Shown here piece after piece: positions 1-7,359 of a DNA stretch of 64,000 nucleotides. How positions within the stretch are numbered: the first letter of the stretch is position 1; every line of letters begins with the position of its first letter. The DNA lies in NCBI GenBank assembly GCA_947500035.1, contig CANMQP010000003.1, forward strand, positions 1 through 64,000, in the 5' to 3' direction. The notes under the pieces were generated by a model that did not search any database, was not told where the DNA came from, and worked only from the letters and a program-made list of their open reading frames with translations. The translations under genes and the position numbers were made by a program. This DNA comes from an uncultured Kiloniellaceae bacterium. Lineage in GTDB: Bacteria; Pseudomonadota; Alphaproteobacteria; Kiloniellales; Kiloniellaceae.

Positions 1-70
1 AGCGGTCCGCTGATCTCGAACGCAGGTTTTAAGACCTGATGTTGCGATTAGAGCAGGAAACGCGAGAGAA

Positions 71-124
71 GGCTGAGACCGTAAAGAAAAGGCTCCAGTG
101 GAGCTTTTTTAGTCCGAAGGCCCG
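71..124 (+). repeat. 54-nt dispersed repeat, copy A
   Basis: This segment aligns without gaps to 2058-2111; I count 42 of 54 positions identical. Both copies begin GGCTGAGACC, carry an AAGAAAAGG run, a short hairpin with a T-run, and end GCCCG. Both are followed within about 30 nt by the word GCAGACTGC. The shared part includes a terminator, so this may be a mobile or duplicated terminator module rather than a gene. Confidence 0.6.
87..110 (+). terminator. Rho-independent terminator-like hairpin
   Basis: An A-run is followed by GCTCC-agt-GGAGC and six T residues. The stem is only five perfect base pairs, but the flanking A and T runs can extend it. No complete gene ends just upstream inside the window, so whatever it terminates lies at or beyond the left edge. 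Confidence 0.6.
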
Positions 125-161
125 GCACGGGCGGCAGCCCGCGCGCAGACTGCGCAAGGGA

Positions 162-182
162 CAAATCCTGCCCCCGCAACCA
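162..182 (+). other. Partial tRNA-fMet 3' end (possible att site)
   Basis: This 21-nt stretch ends TGCCCCCGCAACCA and matches the T-loop to CCA end expected of alphaproteobacterial initiator tRNA: discriminator A, CCA, and a 3' acceptor strand CCCCGCA whose last base gives the C1-A72 mismatch typical of tRNA-fMet. The rest of the tRNA is absent upstream. Fourteen of these bases recur at 36555-36568, and both copies lead into a CCAAC...CCAAACACAA linker and a terminator. The reading as an integration scar is an inference. Confidence 0.55.
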
Positions 183-198
183 AATCAAAAACGCAACC

Positions 199-236
199 AA
201 ACACAAATGCCCCCATCGCGGGGGCGTTTGTGTTTT
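199..236 (+). terminator. Strong intrinsic terminator
   Basis: A stem of about 16 pairs (AAACACAAATGCCCCC against GGGGGCGTTTGTGTTT, one G-T pair) with a five-base loop and a T-run. It lies directly downstream of the tRNA-fMet fragment, where the terminator of an rRNA/tRNA-fMet transcript would be expected. Confidence 0.85.
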
Positions 237-310
237 AGGAGTATTGAGATCGCGCCTAGTTACAGTTCTGAACCCCGTGGCGCAGGTAGTTTGTGCAGAG
301 CTGGCCGGTT

Positions 311-988
311 TTAAGGCATTGCTGAGTCAGATTTGACACCGGCAGGCACGCCTACCTTGCCCATCCCGCTCAGCCGGTCTTTCGGATTGACCAGCATGGG
401 CCGACTGAGCAGCAGGTTGTTGGGATACAGGACAACCTCCCGATTTTCGGTGATCAGCTTTGTATTGAAGAGATTCAGCTCCGATATATAGCCCTCAGTG
501 TAGTTGTCTACATCGATGACACGGATGAAATCGCCGCGGCGGAACGACGGATGCGCCAGAAGCACGAAGTAGGAGGTGACATTGCTGAGCAGCGACCAGT
601 TGGCGAAGAGAGCGACCCCAAGAAGCGTGATCGCGGTGGTCGCAAACACCAGCACGTTTCCGAGGTCCACGCCCCACACGAACAGGAGTACCAGGATGCC
701 GAAGGTTCCCGCAATGGCGCGGGCAACGCTCAGAGCCTTAGTGGTGGTGCCGGTGCGAAAGCGGGCGTTGTCGACGGTCTCCGCAAGCTTGGGCGCGAAG
801 AACCGCTCCGAGGCAAAGTAAAACACCACCATCGCCAGCGTAATCGCTAGCTGGAACTTATAGGCGATAAGCCATGTCCAAACGGCTAACCCCCAATCAC
901 CAACCATCTTCAAATGCCCCCCAAGGCCGATCTCTGTGCCAGCGCAATAAGCCGACCCAAAAATAGCCGGACTTGTGCTATTCGTCAT
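311..988 (-). CDS. Small MscS-family mechanosensitive channel
   Basis: Predicted small mechanosensitive channel of about 200-225 residues. It has N-terminal membrane segments, then a pore-like helix and beta domain signature (ANWSLLSNVTSYF, HPSFRRGDFIRV) typical of MscS-type channels that release solutes on hypo-osmotic shock. It is much shorter than E. coli MscS (286 residues) and lacks a long C-terminal vestibule. Two starts are possible: 988, or the methionine at 907 (MVGDWGLAVW), which begins just before the first membrane helix. It is divergent from the corA/zntB-like gene with only a short gap. One of three MscS-type genes in this block. Confidence 0.8.
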   Translation of the reverse strand: MTNSTSPAIFGSAYCAGTEIGLGGHLKMVGDWGLAVWTWLIAYKFQLAITLAMVVFYFASERFFAPKLAETVDNARFRTGTTTKALSVARAIAGTFGILVLLFVWGVDLGNVLVFATTAITLLGVALFANWSLLSNVTSYFVLLAHPSFRRGDFIRVIDVDNYTEGYISELNLFNTKLITENREVVLYPNNLLLSRPMLVNPKDRLSGMGKVGVPAGVKSDSAMP

Positions 989-1028
989 TGCCTAATGATG
1001 AATGGGTTTCAGCGCAAACGAGGTCGAA

Positions 1029-2003
1029 ATGAGTAATACGAGCTGCATCGCGCCGATCTGCGCTTTCGACGTCTCTCCTGACGGTGTGGTGTCTCGGGTA
1101 TCCAATTACCTGCTTCCGGCAGAACCGGCGGAAGGCCAAAGCTACCGTTGGCTTCACTTCGATGTCACGGACCCCGGACTGGCCGACTGGGTCCACGGGC
1201 ATTTGCCGCAAGTCCCCGGCGATGCCCTCCTGCAATCAGAGACCAGGCCGCGCTGCGACCGCTTCGAAGACGGCGTTATTCTCAATCTCAGGGGCGTGAA
1301 TCTGAACCAAGGACAGGCTTCTGACGACATGGTGTCGCTGCGGGTCTGGGCCACCGAGCGGCTGGTAGTGAGCGCGCGTGTGCGCAAGGTCTTTGCCGCC
1401 GATGCCCTGCGGGAGGAGTTTGAAGGAGGGCACGCCCCGAAATCGGTACCTGGTTTTCTAAACCGCCTGATCGCCGGGCTGACCGATAGGATCGAAGCGT
1501 CGTCTCTCAGCCTGGACGAGCATGCGGATGAGATCGAAGAGACCGTCCTGGAGGGTCGGGCGGTTGAAACGCTCGATCTCACCGCGGTGCGCAGCAGTGT
1601 CATTAAATTCCGGCGTTATATCGGCCCGCAGCGCGAGGCTTTGAGCAAACTCTCCGCACTGGAAAACTCTTTTTTGTCTGGCGAGGATCGCGTTGCCCTG
1701 AGAGAACTTGCCAACCGTGCGACCCGGACCGTGGAGGAACTCGACGCCGTGCGCGACCGGCTTGCCGCCGTCCAGGACTATCTTGATATCCAGCAGTCGG
1801 CGAAGCTGAGCAGAAACGGCTACCTGCTCTCGGTGGTCGCGGCCATCTTCCTGCCGCTGGGATTCGTAACGGGGCTCTTCGGCGTGAACGTCGCGGGGAT
1901 CCCCGGTTCGGACTGGCCCTACGCCTTTGCTCTGCTGTCGGGTCTCATGGCCACAGTTGCCGTCTTGCTCCTTTTTCTCTTCAAAAAATCCAAATGGCTA
2001 TGA
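1029..2003 (+). CDS. CorA/ZntB-family divalent cation transporter
   Basis: About 324 residues. A soluble N-terminal half rich in charged residues and long helices is followed by two C-terminal membrane helices. The family signature GVN (in GLFGVNVAGIPG) closes the first helix, which is the ZntB/CorA pore motif. ZntB members move Zn2+ with protons; CorA members move Mg2+ or Co2+; sequence alone does not decide which. I chose ATG 1029 (MSNTSCIAP) over an upstream methionine at 1002 because of the GAGGTC upstream of it. It is divergent from the small MscS gene, and a terminator-like repeat follows the stop. Confidence 0.85.
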   Translation: MSNTSCIAPICAFDVSPDGVVSRVSNYLLPAEPAEGQSYRWLHFDVTDPGLADWVHGHLPQVPGDALLQSETRPRCDRFEDGVILNLRGVNLNQGQASDDMVSLRVWATERLVVSARVRKVFAADALREEFEGGHAPKSVPGFLNRLIAGLTDRIEASSLSLDEHADEIEETVLEGRAVETLDLTAVRSSVIKFRRYIGPQREALSKLSALENSFLSGEDRVALRELANRATRTVEELDAVRDRLAAVQDYLDIQQSAKLSRNGYLLSVVAAIFLPLGFVTGLFGVNVAGIPGSDWPYAFALLSGLMATVAVLLLFLFKKSKWL

Positions 2004-2057
2004 GATGGACGACGTTCAGTGCGCACTGCCATTGATCTCTGGTTCGTCTCGAGACAG

Positions 2058-2111
2058 GGCTGAGACCAACAAGAAAAGGTTCCCGTGCCGCCTTTTTTGA
2101 TCGAATGCCCG
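2058..2111 (+). repeat. 54-nt dispersed repeat, copy B
   Basis: Counterpart of 71-124, ungapped, about 42/54 identical. It lies between the transporter gene and the promoter of the PAS-domain gene. The conserved T-run suggests it acts as a terminator here as well. Confidence 0.6.
2074..2096 (+). terminator. Weak terminator-like hairpin after the CorA/ZntB gene
   Basis: AAAAGG pairs with CCTTTT around an eleven-base loop, followed by further T residues. It sits 70 nt after the stop of the transporter gene and inside repeat copy B. Confidence 0.45.
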
Positions 2112-2126
2112 AACGCAGACTGCTGC

Positions 2127-2152
2127 GGAACCATGTTGTTTGATTCCGCGTT
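2127..2152 (+). promoter_or_regulatory. EcfG-type promoter for the PAS-domain gene
   Basis: GGAAC at 2127-2131, 17-base spacer, CGTT at 2149-2152. This matches the established EcfG consensus exactly. It ends 82 nt before the ATG of the PAS-domain gene and supports a start at 2235 rather than at an upstream in-frame codon. Confidence 0.75.
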
Positions 2153-2234
2153 AAAGTTCAATAGCAGTATAGGTGCACGTTCTTTCGAACGGCACTTTAA
2201 TGTACAACAGTCATTAGTTAACGCGGAGAACGGA

Positions 2235-2708
2235 ATGCAGGTCGTTTCTGACTTAGTTCCAGCCAGGATTCAAACTGCAAAGTTGCGCGAGCTATACAAA
2301 CACTGGGATCAACTGCGGGGTGAGCGTCAGGCGCCGCCACGTTCGAGCCTACATCCGTCCGACATGCCGAAACTTCTCCCCTACATCTGTCTGGTTGAGG
2401 TGCTGAGTGAGCCCACGAGATTTAAATTCCGGCTGGTCGGCACGGTTGTCGTCGACTATTACGGCGAGGAAATGACCGGCAGGCTCCTGCAAGATCTGGA
2501 TCTGAACGACCATTCCCGCCAAATCAGGAGTGACTATCGTGAAGCGATCCAGAGCTGCACTCCGGTCCTGGAAGCCTACCATTTCACCAAAAACTCCGGA
2601 CAATGGCTTAACTATGAGCGTATTCTCCTACCGCTGTCTGAGGACGGCATCACGGTAAACATGCTCCTGACGGGCGTTTGCCCTCTCTCGCTTGCCAACG
2701 GGACATAA
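2235..2708 (+). CDS. PAS-domain protein (PAS_5-like)
   Basis: About 157 residues, no membrane segment. The pattern (WDQLRGERQAPPRSSLHPSDMPKLLPYICLVEV, then a region with DYYGEEMTGR and a core ending ERILLPLSEDG) is that of the small single-domain PAS proteins widespread in alphaproteobacteria; their ligand and partner are generally unknown. ATG 2235 has a GGAG-type ribosome site and follows the EcfG promoter at 2127-2152, so it is probably made under general stress. No output domain is fused, so it would have to act on a separate partner, plausibly a kinase of the same regulon. Confidence 0.75.
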   Translation: MQVVSDLVPARIQTAKLRELYKHWDQLRGERQAPPRSSLHPSDMPKLLPYICLVEVLSEPTRFKFRLVGTVVVDYYGEEMTGRLLQDLDLNDHSRQIRSDYREAIQSCTPVLEAYHFTKNSGQWLNYERILLPLSEDGITVNMLLTGVCPLSLANGT

Positions 2709-2758
2709 GGCTGAGGCGAGGCGCCATGAGCACGGACCGCGCCGCAGATTGAAAAGAC

Positions 2759-3436
2759 CTACTCCAGCAGTGCCAGAAGTTCGCGCGCCGCGGCTTCGGA
2801 CGATGCCGGGTTTTGCCCGGTGACAAGGATACCATCCACAGCGGTATGGGACTCCCAGTCCTGCCCACGTTCATAAAGCCCGCCGTTTTGCTTTAACATG
2901 TCTTCGACCAGGAAGGGGACGACGTCAGTCAGCCCGACGGCGTCTTCTTCGCTGTTCGAAAAGCCGGTGACCCGACGATCAGCGACCAGAGGCTTGCCGT
3001 CGGCCCCCTTTGCGTGCCGAAAGACCGCTGGCGCGTGACAGACTGCGCCAATCGGCAAGCCGCGCGCCCAGAAAGCCTCGATCAATCGCCGGCTGTGTTC
3101 GTCTTCTGCCAAATCCCAGAGCGGTCCGTGGCCGCCGGGAAAAAAGATGGCATCGAAGTCCTTGGGATCGATTTCCGAGAGCTTTTTTGTTGCGGCGAGC
3201 TCGATTTGTGCATCCTTGTCAGCTTTGAACCGTTCAGTTGCCTTCGTCTGTGCGTCCTTTGCGTCGCTTTTGGGATCGAGCGGCGGTTGCCCGCCTTTCG
3301 GCGAGGCCAGGGTAACGTCGGCTCTGGCGTCCCGCAGAACGTAGTAGGGCGCAGCAAATTCTTCCAGCCAAAAACCCGTCTTGTTTCCCGTATCGCCAAG
3401 CTCGCTATGTGACGTCAGAACCATCAGTACATTCAT
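2759..3436 (-). CDS. DJ-1/PfpI-family protein, Hsp31/glyoxalase III-like
   Basis: About 225 residues of the class I glutamine amidotransferase-like fold. The nucleophile elbow is GAVCHAPAVF with the catalytic cysteine, and an acidic partner is in KTGFWLEEFAAPYYVL near the N-terminus. This combination is typical of Hsp31-type DJ-1 proteins, which act as glutathione-independent glyoxalases or chaperones. The start at 3436 (MNVLMVLTSHSELG) has a GAGGAAA ribosome site; longer in-frame versions lack one. Cytoplasmic. Its place among stress genes fits detoxification of reactive carbonyls. I found no EcfG promoter directly in front of it. Confidence 0.85.
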   Translation of the reverse strand: MNVLMVLTSHSELGDTGNKTGFWLEEFAAPYYVLRDARADVTLASPKGGQPPLDPKSDAKDAQTKATERFKADKDAQIELAATKKLSEIDPKDFDAIFFPGGHGPLWDLAEDEHSRRLIEAFWARGLPIGAVCHAPAVFRHAKGADGKPLVADRRVTGFSNSEEDAVGLTDVVPFLVEDMLKQNGGLYERGQDWESHTAVDGILVTGQNPASSEAAARELLALLE

Positions 3437-3569
3437 CAGATTTCCTCGTGTTATCATGAGCTTCTTAAAAGCTGCCGAGGGCGTCCAGCGCCCGCCCGGG
3501 TTTGCCGTTTGACAGCAGGAGACGGTGGTCCCCACCGCCCGCTTTCTTGCCTATATGGCCGTTCACGAC

Positions 3570-4079
3570 CTACTTTGTAATCTTATCCCAGAGGGACTCC
3601 GATTGCTCATACTCGGGCATGGCCTTTAGGTCGTCCTTGGTCATGCCGGTAACGAATGCGCTGTCATCCGTGAGTTCGAGCTCTTCAATATCCAGGGCCA
3701 CGCGGTACGCGCCGATACCGATAAAGCCGCCCACGTCGACCAGTGCTTTTTCGATCTTGTTGCTGGCGCTGACCAGCAGGTCATGTACCTCACCAACGGA
3801 CTCGCCTTTGGCATCGACCAACTTCATTCCCAGTAACGCGTCCGCGGAATAACCGCCGGCAAGATGGCCTGAAAAAGGTTTTGAATCATGTTTATATGAT
3901 CCAAACCGAATTTTACGGCCGGTGGATTCCGTCAAAGTAGGTGCGGTGTCAGACATGCGGGAGGTTTCGGTTGACTGCACCGGCATATCATTGCTTTGGG
4001 CGTTCGCGGATACTGTCCAAGCCGTGTTCACCGCAATCAGCGCGGCACTCGAGAGAGCGATCCATAAACCTTCCTGCAT
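3570..4079 (-). CDS. Secreted PRC-barrel domain protein
   Basis: About 169 residues. It starts with a signal peptide (MQEGLWIALSSAALIAVNTAWTVSANAQ) followed by a low-complexity linker and a PRC-barrel domain at about residues 75-165 (SADALLGMKLVDAKGESVGEV, GVGAYRVALDIEEL-like core). PRC-barrel proteins bind RNA or protein; periplasmic ones are linked to stress in rhizobia and relatives. I prefer the start at 4079 to a GTG at 4133 because it gives a clean signal peptide. The EcfG promoter at 4149-4173 points into it. A second secreted PRC-barrel protein is at 29846. Confidence 0.8.
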   Translation of the reverse strand: MQEGLWIALSSAALIAVNTAWTVSANAQSNDMPVQSTETSRMSDTAPTLTESTGRKIRFGSYKHDSKPFSGHLAGGYSADALLGMKLVDAKGESVGEVHDLLVSASNKIEKALVDVGGFIGIGAYRVALDIEELELTDDSAFVTGMTKDDLKAMPEYEQSESLWDKITK

Positions 4080-4148
4080 CTTCTTGATCCTTCTCAGCCT
4101 CTTCGTTCGGCTGGCGTGTTGCTTCTCCACCACTCTGTTAAAGAGTTA

Positions 4149-4173
4149 ACGGGCAGGTCACCCAAGCGTTCCC
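4149..4173 (-). promoter_or_regulatory. EcfG-type promoter for the PRC-barrel gene
   Basis: Read on the minus strand: GGAAC (4173-4169), 16-base spacer, CGTT (4152-4149). Exact consensus match, 70 nt upstream of the preferred start. Confidence 0.75.
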
Positions 4174-4235
4174 CTCAAGCTGACTTTTTTTAACGCTTCA
4201 CGATCACTGCCGGAAGGAGACAATCGGCATGAAGC

Positions 4236-4260
4236 GGAACTAACAGGACCTGGTCGCGTT
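4236..4260 (+). promoter_or_regulatory. EcfG-type promoter for a small membrane peptide operon
   Basis: GGAAC at 4236-4240, 16-base spacer, CGTT at 4257-4260. It ends 37 nt before the ATG of the 24-residue peptide and is divergent from the PRC-barrel promoter 63 nt away. Confidence 0.75.
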
Positions 4261-4297
4261 AGCAGTGCGTAGCTATCAGCAATTATGGAGAAGAGTG

Positions 4298-4372
4298 ATG
4301 AACAGTATAATTTACCTCGTCGGCCTCGTTGTCGTTGTCTTGTTTATTCTTTCGTTTCTTGGCTTACGGTGA
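4298..4372 (+). CDS. 24-residue hydrophobic membrane peptide
   Basis: A 25-codon reading frame that is essentially one transmembrane helix: MNSIIYLVGL, then a V/L/I-rich core, ending FLGLR. It has a GGAG ribosome site seven bases before the ATG and lies between an exact EcfG promoter and a membrane protein gene nine bases later. A related 24-residue peptide at 21431-21505 has the same layout (Y6, G9, VV.VL.IL.FLG), which argues that both are real. Function unknown. It could be a small stress-induced membrane peptide that binds a larger partner, possibly the next gene product. Confidence 0.65.
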   Translation: MNSIIYLVGLVVVVLFILSFLGLR

Positions 4373-4381
4373 GTAAGTCTC

Positions 4382-4999
4382 ATGACAACAGAAACATCGG
4401 AAGTCACCGTCCTTGCCTCTGCGCCAGAGCGGGCCGGTGAATCGCATCTCGCCTGGAGCGCGGTGTTGGGCGGGGCAGTCGTTGCCGTGGCTATCTCGGC
4501 ATTTCTTATTCAATTCGGGACGGCTGTCGGTTTGTCTGCCGGTCCGCCTCTCCTGGACGACGGAACCGTGTCCTGGAATGTCTTGGCCGCCGGTTTATGG
4601 GTCGTCTGGGTCGCGCTCGCCAGTGCGGCCGCTGGTGGATACCTTGCCGGACGCATGAGGTCCAGGTGGGTTAGCGCGCCCCAGCATGAAGTGGAATTTC
4701 GTGACGGCGTTCACGGCCTTGTAGTTTGGGCTGTCGCGAGCCTCGTTGCAGGATTTTCGCTATTTCTCGCGGCCGGCTTTGCAGCATTAAGCGAAGCACC
4801 TTTGGCGGCCGGGAACGCCGGTGACATTTCCGAGCTTGCAGAGCGGATCACGGGCAATGCCTCAATCATAACTGCTTTCGCCACGGCCGCAGCGGCGGCA
4901 ATCGGTGCTGCGGCAGCGTGGTTTGCGGCGAAGCTGGGTGGAGAGCATCGCGACCAGGAGGTCGATGTCAATACGCTTATACCATTTTACAAAAAGTGA
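4382..4999 (+). CDS. Hypothetical multi-pass membrane protein
   Basis: About 205 residues. I see four hydrophobic spans by eye, near residues 25-48, 60-85, 115-138 and 160-182, with small-residue-rich helices (AAAAAIGAAAAW). The C-terminal tail ends in basic residues. No catalytic motif is evident. It is probably co-transcribed with the 24-residue peptide from the EcfG promoter at 4236, so it is likely a stress-induced inner-membrane protein. I do not recognise the family with confidence. Confidence 0.65.
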   Translation: MTTETSEVTVLASAPERAGESHLAWSAVLGGAVVAVAISAFLIQFGTAVGLSAGPPLLDDGTVSWNVLAAGLWVVWVALASAAAGGYLAGRMRSRWVSAPQHEVEFRDGVHGLVVWAVASLVAGFSLFLAAGFAALSEAPLAAGNAGDISELAERITGNASIITAFATAAAAAIGAAAAWFAAKLGGEHRDQEVDVNTLIPFYKK

Positions 5000-5120
5000 G
5001 GCGTGCAGAGACCACCTCTTACTGATTTTCATGCGTTGATGTTGGACGAGGTGAAGCAGCCTCTCCAACATCCGCCCGGATAGGTAAGACTTCGCCGTAT
5101 GGCTACAGGATGCGGGGCGC

Positions 5121-6227
5121 TCATTGCGCTGCGACAGCGGTGTCCTTGGTTGATGTTTCGCGAGCGCTTAAGAAGTTTCCAAAAGCCTGCAGCTCCTGAA
5201 CATGGTCGCAAATAACCTTGATCAGCACGAGGAAGGGAACAGCCATCAGGGCACCGGCAATTCCCCAGAGCCAACCCCAGAAAATGACGGTGAGCAACAC
5301 CGATACTGTATTCAATTCAAGTCGGCGCCCGAGGATCATGGGTGTGATGAACTGTCCCTCAAGCACGGCCAATCCCAGGTATATCCCCGGCGCGACGGCG
5401 GCGAAAGCCAGGCTGTCGTATGTAACGACGGCAAAGGCTGCGACCAGGAGCGTTCCGACAAGGGCGCCGACATAGGGAAGAAAGTTCAGGAAAAACGCAA
5501 CTGTGCCCCATATGTGAGCATCCGGCAGCCCCACCACATGCAGGCTGGTCCCAATCGTCAAGCCCAGACCTGCATTGATGCAGGTAATGGTTAGCAGGTA
5601 ATGAGAAATACGGCGCTCGATATCGTAAACCAACTTCAACGCCTTTTTCTTTTCGCTCATCAGGGAGAAGGACTCGATGAGCTTGGCGTAAAACAGATCC
5701 CCCGAGGCCAGCAAAAAGAGCGCCAAAACCAACGCGACGGCGATCGACGTGCCGGCGCTGGCCACGTTGCTGACTGCGGAAACAAGCAGGCCAGGTTGCT
5801 CGACGACCACCCGCTGGACGGGTCGTGGAGAGGCTTCGGTGATCTTCTCTACTTCTTTCGATGCGTCTTTTACAGCTTCAACGGACTCGCTTACCGGGGT
5901 AAGGCGTTCTCTGATTTTGTCACCGAACGATGGGGCTTCCTCGACCCACTCGGTGACGGTGCCACTCATCATATAAAAACTCACCAGGATTGATAGGCTC
6001 AGTCCCCCGATCAGCAGGAGTGCGGTGAGTGCAGCCGGGAAGCCGACCCGTGAAGCACCGCGCACCAGCGGGCTCAGAGTGAGGGAAAGGAGAAATCCCA
6101 TGACGATTGGCAGCAGTACGTCCTTTGCAAAGAACATGGACACGATCAGCAGAAGAGCGAAGATACCAGCCAGCAGATAGCGAATCGCCGTCAGTTCCTG
6201 CGCTACTGTTCCTTGATTATCCTGCAC
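5121..6227 (-). CDS. AI-2E family (PerM/YdiK-like) permease
   Basis: About 368 residues with the layout of the AI-2E/UPF0118 family: an N-terminal helix cluster, a soluble insertion (about residues 85-145, acidic and lysine-rich), and a C-terminal membrane half. Characteristic stretches are LPIVMGFLLSLTLSPLVR and ERRISHYLLTITCINAGLGL...GLPDAHIWGTVAFFLNFLPYVGALVG. Members include the autoinducer-2 exporter TqsA and Na+/H+ or cytochrome-related transporters, so the substrate cannot be named. Convergent with the gene at 4382 and divergent from the one at 6323. I saw no EcfG site reading into it. Confidence 0.85.
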   Translation of the reverse strand: MQDNQGTVAQELTAIRYLLAGIFALLLIVSMFFAKDVLLPIVMGFLLSLTLSPLVRGASRVGFPAALTALLLIGGLSLSILVSFYMMSGTVTEWVEEAPSFGDKIRERLTPVSESVEAVKDASKEVEKITEASPRPVQRVVVEQPGLLVSAVSNVASAGTSIAVALVLALFLLASGDLFYAKLIESFSLMSEKKKALKLVYDIERRISHYLLTITCINAGLGLTIGTSLHVVGLPDAHIWGTVAFFLNFLPYVGALVGTLLVAAFAVVTYDSLAFAAVAPGIYLGLAVLEGQFITPMILGRRLELNTVSVLLTVIFWGWLWGIAGALMAVPFLVLIKVICDHVQELQAFGNFLSARETSTKDTAVAAQ

Positions 6228-6264
6228 AAGTTTCTCCCTTCAACACGCGGCGGCCTTGTCAACC

Positions 6265-6290
6265 GGAACCATTTCCCCCGGAGCGGCGTT
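6265..6290 (+). promoter_or_regulatory. EcfG-type promoter for the periplasmic protein at 6323
   Basis: GGAAC at 6265-6269, 17-base spacer, CGTT at 6287-6290; 32 nt before the ATG. Exact consensus match. Confidence 0.75.
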
Positions 6291-6322
6291 ATCCCCGGAA
6301 GTCAATTTCCGGAGTATGTACA

Positions 6323-6742
6323 ATGCGAACAGCCCCTAAAAAGTTCCTCGCGGCGACAGTGGCCGCGCAATTTCTGGTTGGGTCCGTGGCCGTTTCGGCT
6401 GAAACCGGCAGCAAAGATGCCGAAGCACCGGCAAACTGTCAGGTGATGCTCGAGGAACTGGAGGGAGATCTTTTACGGGCAGAGGAAGAGCGCACGGGTC
6501 AAAGATCGGAAATGTCCAAATTGGCAGCGGAAATGCCTTTGCTTGTTGAAATGGCAGACGGGTCTTTCGTCTATCTTGACGGCGAAGAAAAGCTATCTCA
6601 GCCGATCGAGGCCTGGTTCGTCTCGGAAAAAAACCTGCAGGATAAAGCCAAACGATCAACAGCCGCGCGCGCACACCTCCAGTCCGGCGACGAAGCGTCC
6701 TGTATCGACGCCTTAAAGGCCACCAACGAGACGTCCGGCTAG
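6323..6742 (+). CDS. Hypothetical periplasmic protein
   Basis: About 139 residues with a signal peptide (MRTAPKKFLAATVAAQFLVGSVAVSAE). The mature part is acidic and helical, with two cysteines (NCQVML and ASCIDAL) that could form a disulfide. No domain recognised. The exact EcfG promoter at 6265-6290 implies that it belongs to the general stress regulon. The ATG follows a GGAG ten bases upstream. An in-frame extension back to 6107 overlaps the divergent permease gene and would precede the promoter, so I reject it. Confidence 0.65.
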   Translation: MRTAPKKFLAATVAAQFLVGSVAVSAETGSKDAEAPANCQVMLEELEGDLLRAEEERTGQRSEMSKLAAEMPLLVEMADGSFVYLDGEEKLSQPIEAWFVSEKNLQDKAKRSTAARAHLQSGDEASCIDALKATNETSG

Positions 6743-6818
6743 CAGCCTGCTTTGCGCAGCCATAGAGATTTCTGGATGATGAGGGCTTTCCCGCCGTGAG
6801 TCTAAGGCCGTTCAGTGC

Positions 6819-7181
6819 ATGAGTGATAAAACCGACCTGGCAGAAGATCGGACCGACTGGGCTGAAGATCGGACAGCACTTGCGAATGAACGCACCTTTG
6901 CCGGCTGGCTGCGGACCGGCATGGCGTCCCTTGGCATCGCAATTGCCATCGAGGCGATATTCAATGAAACGCAACCCACCTGGCTTGCCAAATCAGCGGC
7001 GAGCCTCTTTGTGGGGGCTGGCATCTGTGTTTTCGTCGCAGCCTACGTAAAGAGCTGCCGTACAGCAGAACGGCTGACGGCTCATGCCTCGCATCCGATG
7101 GCGCAGCAATCGCTGCTTCTCATTACCTTTGCACTCATCTCCGGCGCAATCGGCGTCGGCGCACTGCTTTGGATGATATAA
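6819..7181 (+). CDS. DUF202 (YidH-like) membrane protein
   Basis: About 120 residues. It opens with the DUF202 signature, here partly repeated: DRTDWAEDRTALANERTFAGWLRTGMA, followed by three hydrophobic helices. DUF202/YidH proteins are small inner-membrane proteins of unknown role, often near stress or phosphate genes. The duplicated DRTDxAEDRT at the N-terminus is slightly unusual. No EcfG promoter seen; it could be read from the gene upstream. Confidence 0.8.
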   Translation: MSDKTDLAEDRTDWAEDRTALANERTFAGWLRTGMASLGIAIAIEAIFNETQPTWLAKSAASLFVGAGICVFVAAYVKSCRTAERLTAHASHPMAQQSLLLITFALISGAIGVGALLWMI

Positions 7182-7359
7182 AGTGAGTGTTCCCGTTCAC
7201 AGTGCACCGGTTGCGGCGTTTGGTTCCTTACAGACAAGCCAGTCGGAGAGCGGGAAAGATTCTACTAGTGATCACCGACGGTCGGTTAAAGTATTAAAAA
7301 CTGTGTCTCAAACTGTTCAATTGGGATAGATATTTTCGAAACTTGATTGTTACTGCCTT

